A stretch of DNA of 64,000 nt from Mycobacterium sp. 1245111.1. GTDB taxonomy: Bacteria > Actinomycetota > Actinomycetes > Mycobacteriales > Mycobacteriaceae. The notes under the pieces were generated by a model, which did no database searches, had not been told where the DNA came from, and worked only from the letters and a program-made list of their open reading frames with translations. Location: NCBI RefSeq assembly GCF_001673405.1, contig NZ_LZLV01000112.1, forward strand, positions 1-64,000, given 5' to 3'. Below are positions 54,767 through 62,247 of this stretch, one piece after another; within the stretch, counting starts at the first letter, position 1; every line of letters starts with the position of its first letter. A program made the translations under genes and the position numbers.

Positions 54767-56067
54767 TTCTTCTGCTCCTTGTTGGCCATCTGCTTGGCCA
54801 GGTTCTCGATGAACGCGCCATATCCGACGCCGCCGTGGTCCGACATCACCGCGTCGTAGTCGTACTCCGGCGGCGCACCATTGTTCGGGCGCCAGCCGCT
54901 GTCGGCAGTGGAGGCCTTGAAACCCTCTTCGGGGAAGGCGTACCAGCGGCGCGCATTGAGTTCGACGATCTTGGCGGCGTCCTCATCGGGCACACTGGCG
55001 AGCATCTCCTCGGCGCGAGCCCGACTCTTGGGCCAGAAGGAGTCCGAGTGCGGGTAATCGCACTCCCAGGTGATGTTGTCGATGCCGATCTGGTGGCGCA
55101 TCGCCACGCCGACCTCGTCCTCGATGAAGCAGCCGGCGATGTTGCGCCGGAACAACTCAGACGGGGCGATTGTGGGGTGAATGTTCTGGTAGTACTTGTG
55201 CTTGCGCCAGACGTAGTCCGCTCGCTCGACCAGGTAGGGCATCCAACCGATGCCGCCCTCGGAGAACGCGACCTTCAAATTCGGATGCTTGTGGAACACA
55301 GGCGAAAACACCAACTCGATCGCCGCGGCCATCGAGGTCGTGCCCATCAGTGTGACCATGACGGCGAACGGTGCTTCGGGTGCTGTCGAGGGCGGCATGC
55401 CGCCGGAGCCAAAGTGCATGACGGCGGTCATGTTGGTCTCTTCGAGGGCGGACCAGACGGGATCCCAGTGCGGGGTGTGGAAACTCGGCAGCCCAAGGTT
55501 CATCGGATTGTCGGGGAGTCCGACCGCGCGGCACCCTTTCGCGGCATTTCGCTCGATCTCGGCGACCATCAGTTGTACGTCCCAGAGCGGGCTGATCATC
55601 ATCGGGATGAACCGGGCCGGATCGGCGGAACACCACTCATCAAGCGAGAAGTCGTTCCAGGCCTGCACGCTGAGCAGCGCGAGATCCTTGTCGTCGCCCT
55701 CGAGAAACACCGTCCCGCAGAATCGCGGAAACGAGGGGAAGCACAGCATTGCATGCACCCCGTCGATGTCCATGTCGGCCAGTCTCGCCTTGGGGTCGTA
55801 GCAACCGGGAATCATGTCGTCGTATCGCACCGGGTCGACGCCGAACTCCTCTGGCGACTTACCCGCGACGGCGTTCAGCCCGATGTTGGGGTAGCTGCGG
55901 CCCTCGTACACCCACTGGTGCATCGGCGGCTTACCCTCGCGGGGAAACTCGACGATGCGAGGGCCGTCTTCGAGGTATTTCTTCGGCAGTCGATCCCTCC
56001 ACACGTGTGGCGGTTCGATGAGGTGATCGTCGACGGACAGGAGCTTCATGGACGGTTGCAGCGGCAT
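54763..56067 (-). CDS. Amidohydrolase family protein (ACMSD/decarboxylase-like)
   Basis: 434 aa from the ATG at 56067 with GAGGTA upstream. TIM-barrel amidohydrolase_2 type, with Asp-Asp-His-Leu-Ile-Glu-Pro at the N-terminus, Met-His-Phe-Gly-Ser-Gly-Gly mid-protein, and Glu-Cys-Asp-Tyr-Pro-His-Ser-Asp near residue 350. These supply likely metal ligands (Asp and His early, central His, late Asp). Relatives decarboxylate or hydrolyse ring-derived acids. It is a close paralog of 58249-59445 but ~35 residues longer at the C-terminus. Reaction unknown. Confidence 0.87.
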   Translation of the reverse strand: MPLQPSMKLLSVDDHLIEPPHVWRDRLPKKYLEDGPRIVEFPREGKPPMHQWVYEGRSYPNIGLNAVAGKSPEEFGVDPVRYDDMIPGCYDPKARLADMDIDGVHAMLCFPSFPRFCGTVFLEGDDKDLALLSVQAWNDFSLDEWCSADPARFIPMMISPLWDVQLMVAEIERNAAKGCRAVGLPDNPMNLGLPSFHTPHWDPVWSALEETNMTAVMHFGSGGMPPSTAPEAPFAVMVTLMGTTSMAAAIELVFSPVFHKHPNLKVAFSEGGIGWMPYLVERADYVWRKHKYYQNIHPTIAPSELFRRNIAGCFIEDEVGVAMRHQIGIDNITWECDYPHSDSFWPKSRARAEEMLASVPDEDAAKIVELNARRWYAFPEEGFKASTADSGWRPNNGAPPEYDYDAVMSDHGGVGYGAFIENLAKQMANKEQKN

Positions 56068-56108
56068 CGCTGATACCTCTCGGTCTTCGCTGTTAGGCTG
56101 GCACTCGT

Positions 56109-56146
56109 GCAGAACAATTAAACAGATTGTGCTTAGTTGACTATAG
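56109..56146 (-). promoter_or_regulatory. Shared regulon operator between the amidohydrolase and a small-protein gene (site 13)
   Basis: Minus-strand CTAAGC-N7-GTTTAATTGTTCTG with an ATAGTCA element 5' of it. It aligns with site 1 over about 40 bp, including CTATAG at the far end. Lies between divergent starts at 56067 and 56171. Confidence 0.6.
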
Positions 56147-56170
56147 CGTGGCTGGGAGGGAAGGGCGAGG

Positions 56171-56365
56171 ATGGACGCCAACGATCGAATTCCGCATGAC
56201 GACTGGGTGGATCAAGACCTTCTGACCCGTGACGAGGCGGCCAGCCGCCTCGTCACTGAGATCGCCGAGGTCGCCGCGATGATCGAAGCGGGTGAAGGTG
56301 ACGAACTGGCCGAGCGGCGACTCGCCGGGATGCGGGAAGCGCTCGAGCACTACCGCCGTCGGTGA
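56171..56365 (+). CDS. Small acidic helical protein of unknown function, paralog of 59535-59864
   Basis: 64 aa with GGGAGGGAAGGGCGAGG upstream of the ATG. It shares with the 109-aa protein at 59535-59864 the core Asp-x-Asp-Leu-Leu-Thr, then Arg-Leu-x3-Ile-Ala, and a Gly/Glu-rich turn before Glu-Leu. It is predicted to be two amphipathic helices. Both copies lie next to an amidohydrolase gene; here divergent, so the pair shares operator site 13. Function unknown; an accessory or stabilising partner of the amidohydrolase is possible. Confidence 0.7.
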   Translation: MDANDRIPHDDWVDQDLLTRDEAASRLVTEIAEVAAMIEAGEGDELAERRLAGMREALEHYRRR

Positions 56366-56424
56366 CTCTCGCCGTCGCGACGAACCAGAAAGTCGAGGTA
56401 GCCCTCAGCGGTGTTGTAGGTCAT
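56350..56424 (-). CDS. Possible 24-residue microprotein after a TetR gene
   Basis: ATG at 56424 overlaps the TetR stop by 4 bp (ATGA) and has GGAG-TGGAGAA just upstream, as good a start signal as in the proven operons. The frame is open for 24 codons (Met-Thr-Tyr-Asn-Thr-Ala-Glu-Gly...) ending Arg-Arg-Arg. Its 3' end overlaps the convergent small gene by 16 bp. It may be a real microprotein or a remnant of a longer gene. Too short to assign. Confidence 0.35.
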   Translation of the reverse strand: MTYNTAEGYLDFLVRRDGESHRRR

Positions 56425-57038
56425 CTGTTCTCCACTCCCTTGACAATCGTTGTCACATAGCGGCTCAGTGCGCCGAAGTCGTGGATGCCGACGGCCAGCA
56501 GCGCGTACAGTCCCGTCCCGAAGAACAGCGCAAGTTCGCGGGGGTCGGAGTTGGCTGAAATACGTTTGGCCCGTTGGGCGTTGGTGATTATTTCCATGAT
56601 GTATTGCATTACCGGGTGTTCGTCGAACGCGATATCGGCCGGTCGAGAGGACGAGAACTGCATGCCGAGCATGTCTTGAAAGACGACCGTGCCCATGCGG
56701 CGTCCAGCGTCCAGGATGTGACGCACCAGCAGGGTCAGGAGTGGCTCGAGATCGTCGGCCGCGCTGGGTGCACCTCGCAGCGCGTCGACAACCGCGACTT
56801 CCTCCCTGTGCTGCAGTTCGACGAGTACGTGCTCCTTGGTAGGGAAGTGAAAGTAGAAGGTGCCGCGCACAACGCCCACGGCTTTCGTAATAGCGGTGAC
56901 GTCCGCACGGGCGAGGCCTCGCGCGCTGATCTCATCGATGGCTGCCTCGAACAGGCGTGCCCTGGTTTCCAGGCGCCGGATCTCGCGGACGCTCGTCGTC
57001 TGCGCGCCCGCCTCCGGGGGTGCGGGGCTCGATGCCAT
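56421..57038 (-). CDS. TetR family transcriptional regulator
   Basis: 205 aa. Helix-turn-helix near residues 28-72: Leu-Phe-Glu-Ala-Ala-Ile, Val-Thr-Ala-Ile-Thr-Lys-Ala-Val-Gly-Val, Gly-Thr-Phe-Tyr-Phe-His-Phe-Pro-Thr-Lys. The C-terminal domain has a Met/Phe-rich pocket region. It lies 115 bp downstream of the ferredoxin gene in the same direction and ahead of operator site 14. It is another candidate for the shared-operator regulator. Confidence 0.9.
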   Translation of the reverse strand: MASSPAPPEAGAQTTSVREIRRLETRARLFEAAIDEISARGLARADVTAITKAVGVVRGTFYFHFPTKEHVLVELQHREEVAVVDALRGAPSAADDLEPLLTLLVRHILDAGRRMGTVVFQDMLGMQFSSSRPADIAFDEHPVMQYIMEIITNAQRAKRISANSDPRELALFFGTGLYALLAVGIHDFGALSRYVTTIVKGVENR

Positions 57039-57153
57039 CCAGTCAGGGTAGCGGCGTGATTGACGATCGCTAATGACGGCCGTCAGCCTGTTGCGCGCGG
57101 TGCCGGATCATCATCACGTCCAGGTCGGTGCCGACGCCGTCACGACGGGGCCC

Positions 57154-57351
57154 CTAGCCGTCCTCACGCAACGTCAGCGCGATCTTCGGGCACAGTTGGA
57201 CAGCCGTTCGGACGTCATCCTCGCGGTCCTGCGGTATCTCTTCGACGTTGACCACAGCGAGGTCTTCGTCGTCGAGCTCGAACACGTCGGAGGCAATTCC
57301 CACACAAACGGCGTTCGACTCGCACAGATCGCGATCCACCTCTACCCGCAT
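57154..57351 (-). CDS. [3Fe-4S]-type ferredoxin
   Basis: 65 aa from the ATG at 57351 with GAGAGGGG upstream. Cluster ligands Cys10-x5-Cys16 and Cys54-Pro give the three-cysteine pattern of the small ferredoxins that feed mycobacterial P450s. The residue between the first two ligands at the variable position is Asn (Cys-x2-Asn-x2-Cys). It is the only ferredoxin gene in a window with four P450s, so it may serve several of them. No ferredoxin reductase is seen. Confidence 0.9.
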   Translation of the reverse strand: MRVEVDRDLCESNAVCVGIASDVFELDDEDLAVVNVEEIPQDREDDVRTAVQLCPKIALTLREDG

Positions 57352-57403
57352 CCGATACCCCTCTCCCAAGCCGAATTTCGGCGGTCTGCGATGATGCTGA
57401 ATG

Positions 57404-57431
57404 ATAGAACGAAATATGTTCAATTGTTACA
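57404..57431 (+). promoter_or_regulatory. Shared regulon operator between divergent ferredoxin and SDR genes (site 14)
   Basis: ATAGAAC at 57404-57410, N6, then TGTTCAATTGTTACA at 57417-57431. This is the best copy and defines the consensus with sites 2 and 8. It lies 17-44 bp before the SDR start at 57448. Confidence 0.75.
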
Positions 57432-57447
57432 CGCAAGGGAGATGCTC

Positions 57448-58242
57448 ATGAGCCGCCTCGACGATCGGAATGCACTGGTGACCGGCGGAGCGCAGGGGCT
57501 CGGCAGGGCGATCTGCCGTCGTCTCTCCGCAGAGGGGGCCAGGGTGACGATCGTCGACCTGAACGATGACAAGGCCGCCGAGTGCATCGAGCTCATCGAG
57601 CGCGACGGCGGCGTCGCAAAGTATGTGAAGGCGAATGTCGCCAAGCGTGACGACATCGCCGCCGCCGTCGACGTGGCGGCGCTCGCCGGTGAATTGCACG
57701 TACTGGTCAACGCTGCGCAGTATTTCGCGATGCCGAAGGCCCTCGAACTGGTGTCGGACAAGGACTGGGAGCTGTCCGAGGCGACCGGCCCGAAGGCGAC
57801 GTTCCGGTTCATGCAGCTAGCGCACCCGTTCCTCAAGGCCGCCGGCAAGGCATCGGTGATCAACTTCGTGTCGGGCTCGGCGATCGGTGGAATCGCTTAC
57901 ACCGGACCGTATTCGGCTGCCAAGGGTGCGATCGGCGCGCTGACCAAGGTGGCGGCCAACGAGTGGGCGGCGCACGGGATTCGGGTCAACGCCGTCTGTC
58001 CGTTCGCGCTGACCGATGTGCAGCGCGACATGATCGGCACCGAATGGGACAACTACTCCCGAACTGCCGACGCGTCGCCGATGAAGCGCGGGGCCGATCC
58101 CGACACCGAAATCGCACCAGCAGTGGCGTTTTTGGCCAGCGACGATGCGGCGTTCGTCACCGGCACCGTGCTGCACATCGATGGCGGGATGACGGAGCTG
58201 TCCACCGTCGACTACTCCAGCTCGCCGGGCGTGTTCAAGTAG
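57448..58242 (+). CDS. SDR family oxidoreductase
   Basis: 264 aa. The ATG at 57448 has AAGGGAG 7 bp upstream; the ATG at 57442 is almost on top of it. Motifs: Thr-Gly-Gly-Ala-Gln-Gly-Leu-Gly, Asp-Leu-Asn after beta-2 (NAD(H)), Asn-Ala-Ala-Gln in place of NNAG, and Tyr-Ser-Ala-Ala-Lys. The gene is alone and convergent with an amidohydrolase whose stop is 6 bp away. The open frame upstream of it runs antisense through the ferredoxin gene and is not real. Confidence 0.88.
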   Translation: MSRLDDRNALVTGGAQGLGRAICRRLSAEGARVTIVDLNDDKAAECIELIERDGGVAKYVKANVAKRDDIAAAVDVAALAGELHVLVNAAQYFAMPKALELVSDKDWELSEATGPKATFRFMQLAHPFLKAAGKASVINFVSGSAIGGIAYTGPYSAAKGAIGALTKVAANEWAAHGIRVNAVCPFALTDVQRDMIGTEWDNYSRTADASPMKRGADPDTEIAPAVAFLASDDAAFVTGTVLHIDGGMTELSTVDYSSSPGVFK

Positions 58243-58248
58243 TCGGCG

Positions 58249-59445
58249 CTACGCTGCCGGCGTTCTCGGGAAGCGCAGCATCCTGCGGGCGTTCTCCTCG
58301 ACGATCAACGCGCATTCGTCGTCGGGAACGTTGGCCAACACCTCGGCCGCGCGTTTACGCGAGTTGGGCCAGCTGGAGTCCGAGTGCGGGAAGTCGGTCT
58401 CCAGGGTGATGCGGTCGATTCCGATCATGTGGCGATTCGCCAGGCCGTGCTCGTCGTCAATAAAGCAGCCGTAGAAGTGTTTCCGGAACAGCTCCGAAGG
58501 CCTGGTATCAAAGTCGATCGGCTGGTAATAGCGGTGGCGCTCCCACACGTAGTCCGTGCGTTCCAGGATGTACGGCAGCCAGCCGATACCGCCTTCGGCG
58601 AGGGAGAATTGCAAATCGGGGAATTTCTGGAGCTTCCCGGACAGCAGCAGATCGACGGTCGACCACATCAGGTTCGTCGCGAACAGGGTGATCGCGACGG
58701 CGTAGGGCGAGTCCGGCATCGGGCGCACGCCGTTGACGGCGTCGAGGGTCGAGTACTTCTCCATCGAACTGAACGAGAAACCGGGCACGTAGCCGCCCGA
58801 GCCGAAGTGCATCGACACCGGCATCTGCGCCTCGGAGCAGATCTGCCACAACGGATCCCAATGGTCGGAGTGGAACGACGGCAGCCCGAGTGGAACGGGA
58901 CTGTCGGGAAACGACACCGTCCGCGCACCCATGGCAGCCGTTCGCTCGGCCTCGGCGACGCACGCATCGATGTCCCACGTGGGCAATAGCGCCAGCGGTA
59001 TGTAGCGTTCGGGTGCGGTTGGGCACCACTCCTCGATGTAAAAGTCGTTCCAGGCCTTCACGCACAGCAGGGCCAGTTCCTTATCTTGGGCGCGTTGGAA
59101 GGTGCCGCCGGCGAAACCGGGGAACGACGGAAAGCACAACGCGGCCTGAGTGCCGTCGAGATCCATATCCGCGATGCGTGCGACCGGGTCGTAGCAGCCG
59201 GGAATCATGTCCTCGTAGCGGACGGGATCCAGACCCCACTCCTGCATCGGCCTACCGGCGACCGCGTTCAAGCCGATGGTGGGGTAGATGACGCCGTCGT
59301 AGCTCCAGAGGTGCTTGCCGTCGCGCTCGATGATCCGTGGCCCGGCTTCGCGGTACTTGGCCGGTAGCCGGTCTTGCCACACTCTCGGATGTTCGACGAG
59401 GTGGTCATCCACGGAGACGATCTGATGATTGTCCTGCAGCGGCAT
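58249..59445 (-). CDS. Amidohydrolase family protein (ACMSD/decarboxylase-like)
   Basis: 398 aa. Same family as 54763-56067, with long identical blocks: Val-Asp-Asp-His-Leu, Gly-Leu-Asn-Ala-Val-Ala-Gly, Asp-Met-Ile-Pro-Gly-Cys-Tyr-Asp-Pro, Met-His-Phe-Gly-Ser-Gly-Gly, Gly-Gly-Ile-Gly-Trp-x-Pro-Tyr. The late Asp is in Glu-Thr-Asp-Phe-Pro-His-Ser-Asp. It has a ~12-residue insert after the central His motif and lacks the ~35-residue C-terminal tail of its paralog. Probably metal-dependent; reaction unknown. Confidence 0.87.
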   Translation of the reverse strand: MPLQDNHQIVSVDDHLVEHPRVWQDRLPAKYREAGPRIIERDGKHLWSYDGVIYPTIGLNAVAGRPMQEWGLDPVRYEDMIPGCYDPVARIADMDLDGTQAALCFPSFPGFAGGTFQRAQDKELALLCVKAWNDFYIEEWCPTAPERYIPLALLPTWDIDACVAEAERTAAMGARTVSFPDSPVPLGLPSFHSDHWDPLWQICSEAQMPVSMHFGSGGYVPGFSFSSMEKYSTLDAVNGVRPMPDSPYAVAITLFATNLMWSTVDLLLSGKLQKFPDLQFSLAEGGIGWLPYILERTDYVWERHRYYQPIDFDTRPSELFRKHFYGCFIDDEHGLANRHMIGIDRITLETDFPHSDSSWPNSRKRAAEVLANVPDDECALIVEENARRMLRFPRTPAA

Positions 59446-59503
59446 GGTGGTCCTCCGCGGTGATCTGCACGGCTGTCGGCCGTGCCTGGGCTACGCCTAA
59501 ATG

Positions 59504-59539
59504 ATAGTACAACTGAACAATCAATGACTAATTGTTACG
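59504..59539 (-). promoter_or_regulatory. Shared regulon operator upstream of the second amidohydrolase (site 15)
   Basis: Minus-strand TAGTCA-N6-GTTCAGTTGTACTA, one base shorter in the spacer than most copies. A second TTGTTAC lies at the other edge in the opposite orientation. It overlaps the last codon of the small-protein gene by a few bases and is about 60-95 bp upstream of the start at 59445. Confidence 0.6.
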
Positions 59540-59864
59540 TATCATCGCCCGGAGTGGGGTGGGAGAGATTCCGGCGCGCAGTTCCGGGATATCCGAAAAA
59601 TTTCTCGAAGTTGGCGTCGTTGATTGGGCTGACGTCGTTGCGCTTGGCCGCGATACGCAAGTCGCGGAGGCGAATCTCGGCCCGATTGAGTTCCTCGGGG
59701 GTGCCAGACTCCGCCACACGCTGCACCTCCCGTGCGGCCGCAGCGATCTCCAGCCGCAAGCGTTCGCCGACCTCGCCGAACGTCAACAGATCGTGATCGG
59801 TCTCGTCGAGCTTCTCCCGCTCGGCGTCGTCGGGCTGATCGATCGGCTCAGGCATCGGCGTCAT
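59535..59864 (-). CDS. Small helical protein of unknown function, paralog of 56171-56365
   Basis: 109 aa, ATGA overlap with the MaoC gene fixes the start. Residues ~22-75 contain the shared core His-Asp-Leu-Leu-Thr, Arg-Leu-x-Leu-Glu-Ile-Ala, Glu-Glu-Leu-x-Arg. The extra C-terminal part has Asn-Phe-Glu-Lys-Phe-Phe-Gly-Tyr-Pro-Gly. Predicted mostly helical and highly charged. Last gene of the operon that starts beyond the window, just before the second amidohydrolase. No function recognised. Confidence 0.75.
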   Translation of the reverse strand: MTPMPEPIDQPDDAEREKLDETDHDLLTFGEVGERLRLEIAAAAREVQRVAESGTPEELNRAEIRLRDLRIAAKRNDVSPINDANFEKFFGYPGTARRNLSHPTPGDDT

Positions 59865-60310
59865 TCCCTGCGACTTTTGCTGGGCGGGTGCGGGCCCACC
59901 GCGACGGTCGCAGTGCCCGGGGTCGTGCTCGTACCGTGTTGATCCACCACATCTATCGTCAGGTGAACCAGCTCGACACCGTCGACGATTTCCTTGCCGA
60001 CGACCTCCCCGACGGCGTGCAGCTCATCGCCCTTCTGGTTCATGCTCTTGTATTTCGCTGTCAGAGAACGGATCTCGCCGTCGTCGCCAATCCAAGCCCG
60101 TAACATGTTCGCCAGGTAGGCGAGTCGCAGATTGCCCATGCCGAACGCGCCGGCTTCGTTGCCCGCCGCTCGGCCGGCGGCGTCGTCCATATGGATGGGA
60201 ATGAATTCGTCATTGACCGCCGCGTACCGGTTCCACTCCGCGAAGCCGGTGGTCCGAACGAACTCCGGGATCCGGTCACCGACGGTGATGGCGTCGTAGT
60301 CGAGCGTCAT
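59861..60310 (-). CDS. MaoC-like hot-dog protein, probable catalytic half of a heteromeric hydratase
   Basis: 149 aa single hot-dog domain. The motif Tyr-Ala-Ala-Val-Asn-Asp-Glu-Phe-Ile-Pro-Ile-His-Met-Asp keeps the Asp and His of hydratase 2, with Asn-Asp for the usual Gly-Asp. Together with the FAS1-like half encoded at 61756-62247 it should form a heteromeric enoyl-CoA hydratase, like ChsH1-ChsH2 in cholesterol side-chain breakdown. It is coupled by 4-bp overlaps on both sides. Confidence 0.85.
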   Translation of the reverse strand: MTLDYDAITVGDRIPEFVRTTGFAEWNRYAAVNDEFIPIHMDDAAGRAAGNEAGAFGMGNLRLAYLANMLRAWIGDDGEIRSLTAKYKSMNQKGDELHAVGEVVGKEIVDGVELVHLTIDVVDQHGTSTTPGTATVAVGPHPPSKSRRE

Positions 60311-61734
60311 AACGCCACTCCTAGCACCTTGGTGTCGAGGTACTCGGCGAGTCCCGCTCGGGCGCCCTCGCGCCCTAACCCGCTTTCCTTGATACCGCCG
60401 AACGGCACTGCCGCCGAGGTCGGGTTGATGTCGTTGATCCCGATCATCCCGAAGTCCAGAGCTTCGGCGACCCGGATGGCGCGGGTGATGTCGCGGGTAT
60501 AGAGGTAGGCGGCCAGTCCGTAACTTGTCGAGTTCGCCAGCTCGACGGCCTCGTTCTCGTCGTCGAACACCGTGACAGGGGCGATCGGCCCGAATGTCTC
60601 CTCCGAACAGATCAGCATGTCCGGTGTGACCTCTGACAGGATCGTCGGCGCGAAGAAGCAGCCGCCGTCGAAACCGGTTCCGCTCAGGCGTGATCCGCCG
60701 ATCACCACCGTCGCGCCCTTGTCGACGGCGTCTTCGACCTGACGTTCCATCTTCTTGATGGCGACGTCGTCGATGAGCGGACCCACCGTCGTGCCTTTCT
60801 GTAGACCGTCACCGGGCACCAGCTTCTCGACGCGTGCACGCAGGGTCGCAAGGAATGGCTCTGCGATCGAGCGATGGACGATGAACCGGTTGGGGCAGAT
60901 GCAGGCTTGGCCGCTGTTGAGGAACTTGACCAGCGCGGCCCCCTTGGCGGCATGTTCGGGATCGGCATCGGCGAAGACGAGAAACGGTGCGTGGCCGCCG
61001 AGTTCCATCGACACGCGTTTCATTGTTGCGCCCGCCCGCGATGCGATCATCTTGCCGATCTCGGTCGACCCGGTGAAGCTGATCTTGCGCACCATGGGGT
61101 CGGCGAGGATCTCGTCGGCAACTGGCTCTGGGTCTGAACACGTAACCAGGTTGACCACCCCGGAAGGTACGCCGGCGTCGGCGAACACCCGGAACGTCTC
61201 GATCGCGCATAGCGGCGTCTGTTCGGCGGGTTTGAGCACCGACGTGCACCCGGCGGCCAGGGCGGGCGCGACCTTGCGGGTGATCATCGAAATCGGATAA
61301 TTCCAGGGCGTTATCGCCGCGCAGACGCCCACCGGCTGCTGCAGTACGAGGAACCGTTGGTCGGCGCGGGCAGACGGAATCACTTCCCCGTAAACGCGTT
61401 TCGCCTCTTCGGCGAACCAGAGCAGGAAATCGGCCGCGTAGCCGACCTCGGTGCGTGCCATCCGCAGCGGCTTTCCCTGCTCCTTGGTCATCAACGCCGC
61501 CAACTCGTCTTGACGTTCGAGCATGATCCGATGTGCCGCGATCAGGACCTCTGCACGCTCATAGGCGGTCTTTGCTCGCCAGGCCGGTAGTGCGGCGGCC
61601 GCGGCGTCGATCGCCGCCCTGGCATCAGCGCGGTCACCGTCCGGGACGGTGCCGAGCACGGACCCGGATGCGGGGTTCGTGCTGTCAAATATCCTGCCCG
61701 ACAACGCTGATCGCCACTCGCCTGCGATGTACAT
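60307..61734 (-). CDS. Aldehyde dehydrogenase (succinate-semialdehyde dehydrogenase-like)
   Basis: 475 aa. Motifs: Thr-Pro-Trp-Asn-Tyr-Pro, Phe-Thr-Gly-Ser-Thr-Glu-Ile-Gly, catalytic Glu in Glu-Leu-Gly-Gly-His, and Cys278 in Gly-Gln-Ala-Cys-Ile-Cys-Pro-Asn-Arg. The Gln-x-Cys-x-Cys pattern is that of GabD-type enzymes. Its place between two half-MaoC genes suggests it acts on an aldehyde from this pathway, for instance one freed by retro-aldol cleavage, rather than on GABA-derived semialdehyde. Confidence 0.92.
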   Translation of the reverse strand: MYIAGEWRSALSGRIFDSTNPASGSVLGTVPDGDRADARAAIDAAAAALPAWRAKTAYERAEVLIAAHRIMLERQDELAALMTKEQGKPLRMARTEVGYAADFLLWFAEEAKRVYGEVIPSARADQRFLVLQQPVGVCAAITPWNYPISMITRKVAPALAAGCTSVLKPAEQTPLCAIETFRVFADAGVPSGVVNLVTCSDPEPVADEILADPMVRKISFTGSTEIGKMIASRAGATMKRVSMELGGHAPFLVFADADPEHAAKGAALVKFLNSGQACICPNRFIVHRSIAEPFLATLRARVEKLVPGDGLQKGTTVGPLIDDVAIKKMERQVEDAVDKGATVVIGGSRLSGTGFDGGCFFAPTILSEVTPDMLICSEETFGPIAPVTVFDDENEAVELANSTSYGLAAYLYTRDITRAIRVAEALDFGMIGINDINPTSAAVPFGGIKESGLGREGARAGLAEYLDTKVLGVAL

Positions 61735-61755
61735 GCTTGTTCTCCTCGTGGGCTT

Positions 61756-62247
61756 TCAGTAGCGGATCAAGGTGTCGACACGGGTGCGGACCACGTCGCC
61801 GCGTTGATTGCTGAGTTCGCGTTCCAGGTTCAGATACAGCATTCGGCCCAGCTTGCCGTCACGTTCGGTCGCGTCTTTGATGCGCCACCGGCCTGTGATC
61901 ACATCGCCGGGGCGCATCGGCTCGCCGAAGGTGAACTCGACACCGCCGTTGAGCACGCGCTGAGCCGGCTCCCCGGGTTGAGGCAGGGCGTAATGAGCCG
62001 GGCCCGCATCCGGCGCCTCGATCGGCCATGCGAAGGGGTTGAAGTCGTCGGGGGCGATGATGCCACCCCACCTGGTCGTGCGGGCGTAGTCCTCATCCCA
62101 GTAGAGCCGAGGGGGTGGCTCGGGCCAGTAAGTGGCGATCGCCCACTTCCGGATGTCGGAGCGCTCGATGGGAAACGACGGCGCACCCTGACCGTGCCAG
62201 ACGCCAAGCACGTCGGCGAGCCGCGCGCTGAGCAGACTCCCGGTCAC
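61756..62247 (-). CDS. FAS1-like/MaoC N-terminal-type hot-dog protein
   Basis: 163 aa from a GTG overlapping the acyl-CoA dehydrogenase stop by 4 bp. Closely related to the product of 33849-34340, with Tyr-Trp-Asp-Glu-Asp-Tyr-Ala-Arg and Phe-Asn-Pro-Phe-Ala-Trp-Pro in common. It is likely the non-catalytic, substrate-binding half of a hydratase whose catalytic half is encoded at 59861-60310, on the other side of the aldehyde dehydrogenase gene. Confidence 0.85.
   Translation of the reverse strand: MTGSLLSARLADVLGVWHGQGAPSFPIERSDIRKWAIATYWPEPPPRLYWDEDYARTTRWGGIIAPDDFNPFAWPIEAPDAGPAHYALPQPGEPAQRVLNGGVEFTFGEPMRPGDVITGRWRIKDATERDGKLGRMLYLNLERELSNQRGDVVRTRVDTLIRY

Noticed and set aside
54694..56073. 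Long plus-strand open frame (~460 codons) opposite the amidohydrolase
   Set aside because: Antisense shadow in the complementary codon phase; Val/Gly/Asp-rich with no recognisable motif, while the minus strand has metal-binding motifs.
57073..57447. N-terminal extension of the SDR gene at 57448
   Set aside because: It reads antisense through the ferredoxin gene and across operator site 14; the ATG at 57448 has its own ribosome-binding site.
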